Shown here piece after piece: positions 26,067 through 34,000 of a stretch of DNA of 64,000 nucleotides (its first letter is position 1; the number at the start of each line of letters is the position of its first letter). Source of the DNA: UBA8752 sp002172485 (GTDB taxonomy: Bacteria; Bacteroidota; Bacteroidia; Flavobacteriales_D; Sanyastnellaceae); contig JBELJZ010000001.1 of assembly GCA_042089915.1 (NCBI GenBank), positions 124,001 through 188,000 of the forward strand, read 5' to 3'. The translations under genes and the position numbers were made by a program. The notes under the pieces were generated by a model that saw only the letters and a list, made by a program, of their open reading frames with translations, was not told where the DNA came from and ran no database searches.

Positions 26067-27317
26067 TCAGTTCCAGTGCGCACCCCGAGGGGTGACCGCG
26101 CCGAGGACGGCTCCGCGGATGCCCGTTGTTTCAGAGGTGTACACCGTGTTGGGCGCCTTGGACACCGAGGGCGTCAATGGGCCCTCAGCAGAAAAGAAAG
26201 ACACGCCCTCTTGGGGGGTGTTCAGGACTTTGGCAGGACCAGCGGACAGCAGACTTGACATAGCCTCCAGCGCTTGGGACTCTCCGGCGCCATGGTCGAC
26301 CAACGCCCCGAAGAGCAGGGAGCCAACTGCATGAAGGCCGGCGATGCCCGGGGCCACGACCATGAAATCCACATCGTGCTCCTCCGGCGTGCGCGGACGG
26401 TGGTCGGACACCACGACATCCAGCGTGCCATCGAGCGCCGCATCGCGCAAGGCGTCGCGGTCAGCTTCCGACCGCAAAGGGACCTTGAGCTTGAGGGCGC
26501 GGTTGAAGCCATCCAAGTCAGCGTCTGTCCAACGCAGGTGGTGGACCGTCGTCCCACACGTCACGTCCAAGCCGTCCGCCTTGGCCTGGCGAATGGCCTC
26601 CATGCCCGCAGCACTGGTGACCACGGGAATGTGCAGGCGGCCTCCGGAATACCGGAGCAAATCCAAGTCCCTTCGAATGCGCAAGGTTTCCGCTTCTTCG
26701 GAGATGCCGGGCAATCCCAAGCGTGTGCTTGTCGGCCCTTCGTGCATGAGGCCTGCTGGTTGGAACCCGGGGTCGTGGGCCTCGGAGAAGATGCGCGTCC
26801 CCAAGGCTTGATGGTATTCGAGTGCCCGGCGAAGGAGCTCGGGGCGTTGAATGGGGGCATCGTCGCTGAAGGCGAGCGCGCCGGCCTCCACCAAGGCGCG
26901 GGCCTCCGTGAGTTGAATGCCTTCACGGCCTTCGCTCACAGCCGCCACTGGAAGGGCGGCAGTGACCGAGTTCGCGCTCACTGCAGACAGCATGCGTACT
27001 TCGGCTGGCTGATCCCGACAGGGTTGGGTAGACGCCACCGGTGCTGCACCACAGAATCCGCCCGCCGCTGCGACACGCAATCCGTGCTCCAAGCCCTCGG
27101 CGCGGTTGGTTCCGGGATCGCGGAAGTCGCACTGCAGGTCCATCCACCCTGGAAATGCCACCGCCGTTCCCAGGTCGCGGTCGCCTTGATCGGGGTTCAA
27201 TTCTCCAGAACAAGCTTGGATGTCGAGCGGATGTCCGACTTGGTGGTGAACATCAACCGGCTGGCCATGAAGGTCATGGCCAGGCTGAATCCATTGTGCG
27301 ACGCGGTATTTGGGCAT
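26067..27317 (-). CDS. pyrC: Dihydroorotase-family protein lacking the HxH metal motif
   Basis: 416 residues, an amidohydrolase similar to pyrimidine-pathway dihydroorotases. The N-terminal site that is normally DLHVHFREPG reads DLQCDFRDPG at 60-69, so both metal-binding histidines are missing. Later parts are kept: SEAHDPG near 173, a TSTRLGLPGISE stretch, HIPVVTSAAG, and VSDHRPRTPEEHD near 315. This pattern is normal for the second dihydroorotase type in Flavobacteriia, so activity with an altered metal site, or a structural partner role for aspartate transcarbamoylase, is possible. It follows the BatA-like gene by 15 bases on the same strand. Confidence 0.75.
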   Translation of the reverse strand: MPKYRVAQWIQPGHDLHGQPVDVHHQVGHPLDIQACSGELNPDQGDRDLGTAVAFPGWMDLQCDFRDPGTNRAEGLEHGLRVAAAGGFCGAAPVASTQPCRDQPAEVRMLSAVSANSVTAALPVAAVSEGREGIQLTEARALVEAGALAFSDDAPIQRPELLRRALEYHQALGTRIFSEAHDPGFQPAGLMHEGPTSTRLGLPGISEEAETLRIRRDLDLLRYSGGRLHIPVVTSAAGMEAIRQAKADGLDVTCGTTVHHLRWTDADLDGFNRALKLKVPLRSEADRDALRDAALDGTLDVVVSDHRPRTPEEHDVDFMVVAPGIAGLHAVGSLLFGALVDHGAGESQALEAMSSLLSAGPAKVLNTPQEGVSFFSAEGPLTPSVSKAPNTVYTSETTGIRGAVLGAVTPRGAHWN

Positions 27318-27332
27318 GGGGTCGGGTGGGGT

Positions 27333-29447
27333 TCAGGATGTGGAAAGGTCAGGGGGTGGCGCAGCGGATTTGCGCTTGAGCAAGACCATTTCAAGGAGCA
27401 AGAAAAGCAAGGACAAGGCAATGAGGCCGAGCCATGCAGGTTGTCCTTCTTCCAATACAGCCACTGCAGAGACCAGCTCCTGAATGTCTGCGGACAACAC
27501 TTCGGTTTGTCGCCATCCTGCGGTGACCATGGCTTGTTTCCAGCTGTCAGGGTCGAGGGTGGACAGGTCGCTTTCGGCGGCCGGAGGATTGACGCCAAGG
27601 GTCAAGATGGTTTGGCCGGCGTCCGTGGCGGCATCGGTGAGGCTCAGCGTGTATGCACCTGGTTCCAGTTGGCTGAGGGGGAGCCGGACGCGATGTCCTC
27701 CGGGGACAGCACGGGCGCTGAGCAAGGTGCGCGATGCACTGTCCGATGCAGACTGAAGGGTCCAGCCTTCCGACCCCACGCCCCGCATGCCGCGCACCAG
27801 CAGGTCTTCATCCTGCCCGGCGTCGAACTGGCGGATGCCCGATGCCCTGGCGGTTTCTGCCATGCGCAGGGCGGTGGGCACGAGCAACGCGTGCTGGGCC
27901 ACATTGTTCCACGCCACATCCAACGGTGAGGCCATCCAATAGAAGCGGCCTTGACCATGCGTTCCAGCAGTGAGGAAGGGCTTGCCATCGGCAAAAGACA
28001 GGATGCGGCGCTCCCGCATGCCAGGGCGTTGGCGGCCATACCATCCTCGGACCGAGGGCAAATCGACCCGCTTGGGCGCTTGGCTGAAGACCCCTGCGAA
28101 CAAGGGGTGGTCGTGGTGGAGTTGCCCCAGCCGCGCCGGCTCCTCGAGGGCAATCCACGTTCCGGGGCCGCCGGTGCCCAAGCCGGTCAGCAGTTCGGAC
28201 CAACCCGAACCCAAGCGCTCTGCCGGAGGAATGAACCAGGCACTTTGCCCGCGGTCGACCCCGTCGAGCAACGCTTGAACCAATCCTGAGCTGGGGTCAT
28301 TGACACCTTGGAGGGCCAACAAGTCAGCAGCAGCGAGGAGGTCGTAATCCAAACTGCCTTCGGTCATGTCGATCACATCGTGAAGCGTGGCATCTGCAAA
28401 GAGGCGCTGCAGGGCGACTTGTTCTACCGGTCCGGATTCCCTCCCTTGAATGAGCGCGATGGAGACCCGGTCCTGCACTTCATATCCGAGGTGCAGCGCA
28501 TCGTCAAAAGTGACGGGAGCGTCGACCGTGCGAACTGTGGCGTGCACGTGCCCAGCGGCCTCGTGTCGAAAGCGCAGCACCGTGTCGGTGGCCAGTCCCG
28601 GCCGGAGACCATAGGATCCGATGGCCACCCGGTTTCCATTGATGTCCAGGCTGAGCGGCAGATCGTCGACGGGGCGCTCGGCATCGTGGGACAATCGGAC
28701 ATGCAACACTTCGCTGCGCTCTGCCAGCCGCATGGGGGCTTCAAACCAAGCCGAGTCGATGCGGACATTCACCTTGGTCGCAATGGCCTGGGTGACGAAG
28801 CGCACGTCCAAACTGGAGTCGGCCTGTCCCGCCAATTTGGCATCCAGTGCGTGGCTCGAGGATTGCAAGTCGGTGAAGAGGTAGGCGGCCGTCTCTCCTG
28901 GCTCGTCACCGAGGCGGTCCTGCACTTGAAGCAGCACTTCACCCATGGCAGGGGCTGTGTGCCCGCCGCGGATGGCCGCAATGCGATCGAGCGCTTCCGC
29001 TTTGGACAATGTGCGGCGATCCGCAGGGTCGAACTCGGAGGTGAAGATGTGGAATCGGTCCGTCGGACCTGCGGCATCCACCAGGGCAGAGGCGCCGGAT
29101 TTGGCGGCCTCGAGCAGGGGACCGTTGGCGCCTTCGAGCTCCATGGACGGGCTGTTGTCCAAGTACAAGGCCAGTGTGCGGGCGTGGTCTCCTTGGCCAC
29201 CTCCAGCGCCGTCCAGGACGGGTTGGGCAAAGGCCAACACGATGCACGCCATGGCCAGCATTCGCATCAACAGGACCAGCCAATGCCGGATGCGGCTCCG
29301 CGACCGGCTCTCTTGTTTGACTTCCCGGAGAAAAGCAGTTTGGGAGAATTGGACCTTTCGGTGGCGACGGAGGCTGAACAGGTGGACCAGCACCGGAATG
29401 GTCAGCGCGGAAAGCGCCCAAAGGACCTCGGGGTGGACAAACTGCAT
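27333..29447 (-). CDS. BatA-like N-terminal membrane and vWA domain protein
   Basis: 704 residues. The first 80 residues contain two membrane helices with an RRHRKVQFSQTAFLRE linker, the BatA (PF07584) signature. A von Willebrand A-like domain follows with the MIDAS-type LYLDNSPSM near 95. The middle is a large soluble region, and another helix lies near 685 (WLGLIALSLLFLLLEMVLL), then a Lys-rich tail. Such proteins are common in Bacteroidota; the role is unknown but aerotolerance has been proposed for Bat operons. Its -7 box lies only 7 bases upstream of the ATG. Confidence 0.85.
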   Translation of the reverse strand: MQFVHPEVLWALSALTIPVLVHLFSLRRHRKVQFSQTAFLREVKQESRSRSRIRHWLVLLMRMLAMACIVLAFAQPVLDGAGGGQGDHARTLALYLDNSPSMELEGANGPLLEAAKSGASALVDAAGPTDRFHIFTSEFDPADRRTLSKAEALDRIAAIRGGHTAPAMGEVLLQVQDRLGDEPGETAAYLFTDLQSSSHALDAKLAGQADSSLDVRFVTQAIATKVNVRIDSAWFEAPMRLAERSEVLHVRLSHDAERPVDDLPLSLDINGNRVAIGSYGLRPGLATDTVLRFRHEAAGHVHATVRTVDAPVTFDDALHLGYEVQDRVSIALIQGRESGPVEQVALQRLFADATLHDVIDMTEGSLDYDLLAAADLLALQGVNDPSSGLVQALLDGVDRGQSAWFIPPAERLGSGWSELLTGLGTGGPGTWIALEEPARLGQLHHDHPLFAGVFSQAPKRVDLPSVRGWYGRQRPGMRERRILSFADGKPFLTAGTHGQGRFYWMASPLDVAWNNVAQHALLVPTALRMAETARASGIRQFDAGQDEDLLVRGMRGVGSEGWTLQSASDSASRTLLSARAVPGGHRVRLPLSQLEPGAYTLSLTDAATDAGQTILTLGVNPPAAESDLSTLDPDSWKQAMVTAGWRQTEVLSADIQELVSAVAVLEEGQPAWLGLIALSLLFLLLEMVLLKRKSAAPPPDLSTS

Positions 29448-29454
29448 CAGTGCG

Positions 29455-29462
29455 CGAATTTA
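29455..29462 (-). promoter_or_regulatory. Putative -7 box of BatA-like gene
   Basis: TAAATTCG on the minus strand, followed by 7 bases and the ATG at 29447. The divergent gene starts 17 bases away on the other side. Confidence 0.5.
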
Positions 29463-29479
29463 GCCCCCGATTGTCGCCC

Positions 29480-30337
29480 ATGCCCGCACTTCGTTCGCCA
29501 GGTCGTTCCGCTCCATTTCACCGCCGTCCCTCCGCTGCACGGTTGGCCCAGTGGCGCGAGTGGTTGGATGAGGCGGCCGAGCGCTTTGAGCGGCCGGATT
29601 TTCTGGACGACGATCCGCTGGGCATCCCGCACCGTTATTCCGATCCACAGGATGTGGCTGTGGCCGGATTCTTTGCCGCCACCTTGGCGTGGGGCAACCG
29701 GAAGTCCATTCTCAAATCCTGTCATGCCCTGTTGGACCGCATGGACGATGCCCCCGCGGATTTCGTGGCATCGGCAGGGGATGCGGAACTCGCCCGCCTC
29801 GACGATTTCGTGCACCGAACGTTTCAGGGTGAAGATGCCCGTCGATTTGTCCTGTGTTTGCGCTCCTTGCAAGCGGATGGTGGGCTGCATGGGGCCTTTC
29901 GTCATGCATTCAGCACAGCGCCAGACACGCCCGGGCGGCCAGGCGTCCCGGACGCGGGCCATGCATTGAATGCCTTCAAAACCCGGTTTTTTCGAGATCA
30001 CCCGGCGGGGAGGACGTCCAAGCATGTGGCGGACCCCGTCAAGGGCAGCGCGGCCAAACGGCTGTGCATGTACCTGCGGTGGATGGTGCGCTCGGACCAA
30101 CGGGGCGTGGATCTGGGGTTGTGGACGGACATTCCGCGTTCTGCATTGCGGCTTCCGCTGGATGTGCACACGGGAAATGTGGCCCGCGAGCTCGGATTGC
30201 TCCAGCGCAAAGCCAGCGATTGGCGGGCGGTGGAAGAGGTCACGGATGTCCTTCGGAAATTGGATCCGAAGGACCCTGTCCGCTATGATTTCGCCCTCTT
30301 TGGGATGGGCGTGACCAGGGCCTTGAAGATCAAGTGA
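29480..30337 (+). CDS. TIGR02757 family protein
   Basis: 285 residues from the ATG at 29480; an in-frame start at 29450 would overlap the promoter of the divergent gene, so the second ATG is preferred. Conserved features of TIGR02757 are visible: DPLGIPHRYSDPQDVAVAGFF near 40, TLAWGNRKSI, LDRMDDAPADFV, KRLCMYLRWMVR near 200, and LPLDVHTGNVARELG near 230. The family is restricted largely to Bacteroidota; function is unknown. Its end overlaps the convergent MnmD-Nudix gene by 8 bases. Confidence 0.85.
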   Translation: MPALRSPGRSAPFHRRPSAARLAQWREWLDEAAERFERPDFLDDDPLGIPHRYSDPQDVAVAGFFAATLAWGNRKSILKSCHALLDRMDDAPADFVASAGDAELARLDDFVHRTFQGEDARRFVLCLRSLQADGGLHGAFRHAFSTAPDTPGRPGVPDAGHALNAFKTRFFRDHPAGRTSKHVADPVKGSAAKRLCMYLRWMVRSDQRGVDLGLWTDIPRSALRLPLDVHTGNVARELGLLQRKASDWRAVEEVTDVLRKLDPKDPVRYDFALFGMGVTRALKIK

Positions 30338-31517
30338 ACCGCTGCCTCAGGCTGCCGAGTGCATCTCGGTCTACAGCGAAGGTGAAGTCCTCGGGATTTA
30401 GCGCCTGCGCGGGAACCCAGCGGAAGGATTCGCGCTGTTGTCCATCGCAATCGAAGGGCTCATCTGCCACCCGAAAGTCAACGGGGTCGGGCAGGGTGGC
30501 CAAGTAGTAATGGCACAGGACCTGTTCCTCTCCCCGCCAAGCTGAGCGCACGAAATCGCCGGTGACGTGCACCAGCGGTCCCAGGTCGATGTCCTGTCCG
30601 AGTTCCTCTCTCGCTTCCCGGCGGGCGCAATCCATCGGCCCTTCCCCGAATTCCAGTCCGCCACCAGGCAGCTTGGTGCAATCCCGGCCGGCCAGGCATT
30701 CGTCGCTCAGCAGGATGCGGGTCTTGGCCGACAGCGTACCACCGACCATCGGTCGGTCCAACAGGAAGAAGTACACCCGCACGTTGAACCGCTGGATGTC
30801 CAAGTCGTTCCAGGCTGGCCGGGTGGCGCGCAACATTTCACGCTTGCCGGGCGGGCCCGGGAGGCGCTCGACTCGAAAGCCGGCAGATTTCATGGCCCGG
30901 CGCACAGCACCCTTGGCGCAGTAGGTCACCAAGGTGCCTTCCTCTCGAAGCAGCTTGAAGGCCTCCTGAAAGCGCTCGGGCTCCCATAATTCAGGTTGGC
31001 TATCCGGCGCAAAGGCATCGTAGTAGATGAGGTCAAACGAGCCCCAGTGGTCTGGGTTCCGCGCGAAATGCTGCCAGGTGGTCTTGAGGCGGGTGAATTG
31101 CCCCTGCTCCGCCCACTCCACGCGGTGGGATTCGGCATCCGGATGGGCGTGAAGGTGGTCGGCTTCCAGCGCGCCCGCGATGCCGTCGAGGGCGAGTTCG
31201 GCCCGCTCGTTAACGGCGAGCGGAAAAGGTTCGAGGGCTACGTAGTCGAGGCTGAACCCCGCATTGGAGCGCCGCCAGCGGTCCAGTGTGAGGAGCGCGT
31301 TCAGGCCCGTTCCCAATCCGAGTTCGAGGAGGCGCAATGGGCGTTTTGCGCGCCCCTCTGTTGCCCGCTGGTACCCGGCATCGAGAAAGACATGGTCGGA
31401 TTCGGTGCGGGCCCCATGTCGGCTGTGGTAGCATTGTCCAAACCGCGCGGAGTGGAGGGTCATGGACCCGTCAGAGGTCGGTTGGGGAAGGCGCTGATCG
31501 GCCCCATTTTCCGGCAT
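30330..31517 (-). CDS. MnmD-type tRNA methyltransferase fused to a Nudix hydrolase
   Basis: 395 residues. The N-terminal part (about 1-240) is MnmD (the methyltransferase half of MnmC), which methylates the wobble uridine side chain of nm5s2U to mnm5s2U. It shows the SAM motif LELGLGTGLNAL at 64-75, YYDAFAPDSQPELW at 165-178 and TYCAKGAVRRAMK at 198-210. From about 245 a Nudix hydrolase begins, with the full box GX5EX7REUXEEXGU: G286, E292, R300, E301, E304, E305, G307. In MnmC the second domain is an FAD oxidase; here it is replaced by a Nudix domain in the same ORF. The Nudix substrate is unknown. Confidence 0.85.
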   Translation of the reverse strand: MPENGADQRLPQPTSDGSMTLHSARFGQCYHSRHGARTESDHVFLDAGYQRATEGRAKRPLRLLELGLGTGLNALLTLDRWRRSNAGFSLDYVALEPFPLAVNERAELALDGIAGALEADHLHAHPDAESHRVEWAEQGQFTRLKTTWQHFARNPDHWGSFDLIYYDAFAPDSQPELWEPERFQEAFKLLREEGTLVTYCAKGAVRRAMKSAGFRVERLPGPPGKREMLRATRPAWNDLDIQRFNVRVYFFLLDRPMVGGTLSAKTRILLSDECLAGRDCTKLPGGGLEFGEGPMDCARREAREELGQDIDLGPLVHVTGDFVRSAWRGEEQVLCHYYLATLPDPVDFRVADEPFDCDGQQRESFRWVPAQALNPEDFTFAVDRDALGSLRQRFT

Positions 31518-31571
31518 GGGTGCAAGGTAAATCGGAGACGCTTCTGCCCTTCAAATCCACGGTCATTGTAT

Positions 31572-31579
31572 TAATTTCG
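31572..31579 (+). promoter_or_regulatory. Putative -7 box 4 bases from ATG of the phosphatase-like lipoprotein
   Basis: TAATTTCG at 31572-31579 with the ATG at 31584, fitting the TAnnTTCG pattern seen at other starts here. Confidence 0.5.
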
Positions 31580-31583
31580 GAGA

Positions 31584-32318
31584 ATGAAATTGAATCTGCT
31601 CGTGACCGCAACCTTGGTCACGCTCATCGCGGGGTGTGGTCCTGCGGAAACCTCAAACAACGCTGAGATGAACACCGCCGCGGACACGCCAACGGACCCG
31701 TGGGCACCCCTCGACCAATATGTCGCGGAAAGGGTGGCTGAATTCGATCAAATTCCCGAGGAGCGCAAGGTGGAACTCGAGGCCGTGGGTGCGTTCGTTC
31801 GTGCAGCTGCGGACACCGGCCAGGCCCAACTCACCTTCATTTGCACCCACAACAGCCGCCGGAGTCACTTTGGCCAAGTTTGGGCGCAAGTGGCCGCACA
31901 CCACTTCGGGCTGGATTCCTCGGTCACCACCTTCAGTGGCGGCACCGAGGCGACCGCATTCAACGACCGAGCGGTGGGGGCTTTGCGGCGCGCTGGCATG
32001 GACATTCACCCAGCGGCCATCAGCGAGAACACCCAGTATTCCGTTCGGTACGCTGCCGACCAGGATCCCATGATCTGTTTCTCGAAGACCTACGATGACG
32101 CGAGTGTCAATCCCACGTCGGGCTTCGCGGCGGTGATGACGTGCTCGCATGCGGACAAGGCTTGTCCGCTCGTGTACGGGGCCAGCGCCCGATTCAGCAC
32201 GCCCTACGTGGACCCCAAGGTGAGCGATGGCACTCCGGAGGAGCGGGATACCTACGACGAGCGGTGCGCTCAAATTGCCCGGGAGATGCTGTATGCCATG
32301 TCCCGCGCTGGGGCGTGA
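31584..32318 (+). CDS. Lipoprotein with low-molecular-weight tyrosine phosphatase/ArsC-like fold
   Basis: 244 residues. A lipoprotein signal ends at C18 (LIAGC). From about 80 the fold is that of low-MW protein tyrosine phosphatases and arsenate reductases: TFICTHNSRRSHFG carries the CX5R loop, C87 to R93. Unlike cytoplasmic ArsC, the protein is lipid-anchored, so it acts in the periplasm or on the surface. The usual C-terminal Cys pairs are not obvious in ArsC positions; one Cys pair (MTCSHADKACPL) lies near 190. The real substrate is not known. Its stop abuts the next convergent stop with no gap. Confidence 0.78.
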   Translation: MKLNLLVTATLVTLIAGCGPAETSNNAEMNTAADTPTDPWAPLDQYVAERVAEFDQIPEERKVELEAVGAFVRAAADTGQAQLTFICTHNSRRSHFGQVWAQVAAHHFGLDSSVTTFSGGTEATAFNDRAVGALRRAGMDIHPAAISENTQYSVRYAADQDPMICFSKTYDDASVNPTSGFAAVMTCSHADKACPLVYGASARFSTPYVDPKVSDGTPEERDTYDERCAQIAREMLYAMSRAGA

Positions 32319-32900
32319 TCAGCCCACCTGTCCGATGCGGTGCAGGACGCAGTCCTCAACGCGCCGGTACAGCTGAGGCGGGCTGAAGGTCCGCCACCCC
32401 ATTTCCTGCAGCTCTCCTCCCAGGACGAAGTAGTGGTCCAAGTCGGCCGAGGAGAGTTCTTCCACCACGTGCTCCCGGAAGTTGAGCAGCGCGATCCAAC
32501 CGTCGCTGTCGGTCACCTCGTCGAACCACTCCTCGTAGTAGCAGTCGTCGCTCGAGTGGAAGTTCAAGACATTCTCCCCGATGAGGATGAACCGTTCGAT
32601 GCCCTCTGCCATCAGCGGCTCAATGACGTTGCGTTTCAGCGTCATGACATCGTTAAAAAGGGTGTCGTTCCATTCTCCGATGAACTCCAAGATGGCAAAC
32701 CGTTCCTCGTAATCGGCAAAGAGGATTTTGACGAACAGCGTGGTGCTGCCCATGTTGTCCCACTGCGGGTGGATGAAATGGTTGTAGATGCGCTCCGTGT
32801 AGTGCGTCTCACTGTACACGCGCTCGTGGAACGGGGACCGTTCGTCTTCGGTGGCGATGTAGAAATTGCGCCAGTTGTAGAAGGGTTCGATGTCGTGCAT
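32319..32900 (-). CDS. Conserved hypothetical protein
   Basis: 193 residues, acidic, rich in aromatic and charged residues (HDIEPFYNWRNFY, EERFAILEFIGEWND, CYYEEWFDEVTDSDGW). No signal peptide or helix bundle. The family was not recognised by name. It lies 8 bases after murQ on the same strand, so cotranscription is likely. The stop codon directly abuts the convergent stop of the lipoprotein gene (0 bases between). Confidence 0.7.
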   Translation of the reverse strand: MHDIEPFYNWRNFYIATEDERSPFHERVYSETHYTERIYNHFIHPQWDNMGSTTLFVKILFADYEERFAILEFIGEWNDTLFNDVMTLKRNVIEPLMAEGIERFILIGENVLNFHSSDDCYYEEWFDEVTDSDGWIALLNFREHVVEELSSADLDHYFVLGGELQEMGWRTFSPPQLYRRVEDCVLHRIGQVG

Positions 32901-32908
32901 GGGGCTGC

Positions 32909-33730
32909 TTAGGCAGGTCCCTCAAAATTATCGATGGCCTTGCGGACGGAGCCGTATCGGGTCAGCAGCTGACGTGCGCGGTCCATGGGAATCCCCAGTG
33001 CCTCGGACACCATGCGGGTGCCGCGGTCCACAAGCTTCTCGTTGGCGAGTTGCATGTCCACCATCCGGCTTCCACGAACGTGGCCGCAGAGGATCATGAT
33101 GCCCGTCGAGAATTGGTTGAGGATCAGCTTCTGCGCCGTGCCCGCCTTGAGGCGGGTGCTGCCCGTGACGAACTCGGGACCGGTTTCGGCCACCAGGGGG
33201 TGTGCGGCGAGCTTGGCCAGTGCACTGTCCGGGTTGGACGTGATGCCCATCGTCAGCATGCCTTGGCTGCGTGCCCATTCGATGGCCCCCAGAACATACG
33301 GCGTGCGGCCACTCGCGGCGATGCCCACGACCACGTCTCCAGCACCGGCGCCATGGGCCTGGAGATCGGCGATCCCACCGGTGTGGCTGTCCTCCGCTCC
33401 TTCCACGGCTTGGCGGATGGCCCCGTCCCCTCCGGCAATGAGTCCGATGAAGCGGCCCTCCACGCCGAAGGTGGGCGGGATTTCACTGGCGTCGAGAATG
33501 CCAAGTCGTCCACTGGTGCCGGCGCCCAAGTAAAACACCCGACCGCCTTCACGGACCCGTTCCGCAGCCAAGGTCATGGCCTCGGAGATGCGGGGGGCCA
33601 GCGCCGCCACAGCCGCTTGGGCTTCGGCATCGCATTGGGCCATGGCCGCCGCAATGTCAGCCGGCGCCATGGACTCGAGTTGATTCCAGGCGCCGGGCTG
33701 TTCGGTAGGGGAAAGCGGAAACTCGGACAT
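32909..33730 (-). CDS. murQ: N-acetylmuramic acid 6-phosphate etherase
   Basis: 273 residues. SIS-domain features of MurQ are visible: RVFYLGAGTSGRLGILDASEIPPTFG (blocks about 64-90), IAASGRTPYVLGA near 138, and TGSTRLKAGTAQKLILN near 190. The enzyme cleaves the lactyl ether of MurNAc-6-phosphate in cell-wall recycling. A CAAAGTTC box (minus strand GAACTTTG) lies at 33741-33748, ten bases upstream of the ATG. Confidence 0.93.
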   Translation of the reverse strand: MSEFPLSPTEQPGAWNQLESMAPADIAAAMAQCDAEAQAAVAALAPRISEAMTLAAERVREGGRVFYLGAGTSGRLGILDASEIPPTFGVEGRFIGLIAGGDGAIRQAVEGAEDSHTGGIADLQAHGAGAGDVVVGIAASGRTPYVLGAIEWARSQGMLTMGITSNPDSALAKLAAHPLVAETGPEFVTGSTRLKAGTAQKLILNQFSTGIMILCGHVRGSRMVDMQLANEKLVDRGTRMVSEALGIPMDRARQLLTRYGSVRKAIDNFEGPA

Positions 33731-33750
33731 GTGCGGGTCTCAAAGTTCGG

Positions 33751-33987
33751 TCATTCCCCAGTGAGGATGTCCATTTCATTGAGAATGGCCGCAGTGCCTG
33801 CGCGTTCTCTTGCGGTGGAGATGGCCACGCAGCCCAAAGGTGTGTATGCACCGATGGTTTGTTCGGATTCGATGTGCACGATGAGGTCGATGCCAGCTTT
33901 GACCTCGATGGGAATGTGTGCAATTGGATGAGACCAAGCTGCACCGGCTTCTTGCCGACAAGAATGACGACCGTCATTGGACGCCAT
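33751..33987 (-). CDS. Possible small protein between cysteine desulfurase and murQ
   Basis: A 78-residue frame starting at the ATG at 33987 ends 20 bases before murQ. Its composition looks protein-like (alternating hydrophobic and charged residues, e.g. EVKAGIDLIVHIESEQTIGA), while a competing frame on the same strand is Ser/Pro-rich. It would be cotranscribed with the genes around it. No family was recognised. Confidence 0.4.
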   Translation of the reverse strand: MASNDGRHSCRQEAGAAWSHPIAHIPIEVKAGIDLIVHIESEQTIGAYTPLGCVAISTARERAGTAAILNEMDILTGE

Positions 33988-34000
33988 GATGATGGCCCAA

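Noticed and set aside
33657..33977. 106-codon minus-strand frame over the murQ start
   Set aside because: Ser/Pro/Thr-rich from residue 25 on and it overlaps murQ; the neighbouring frame ending at 33751 fits better.
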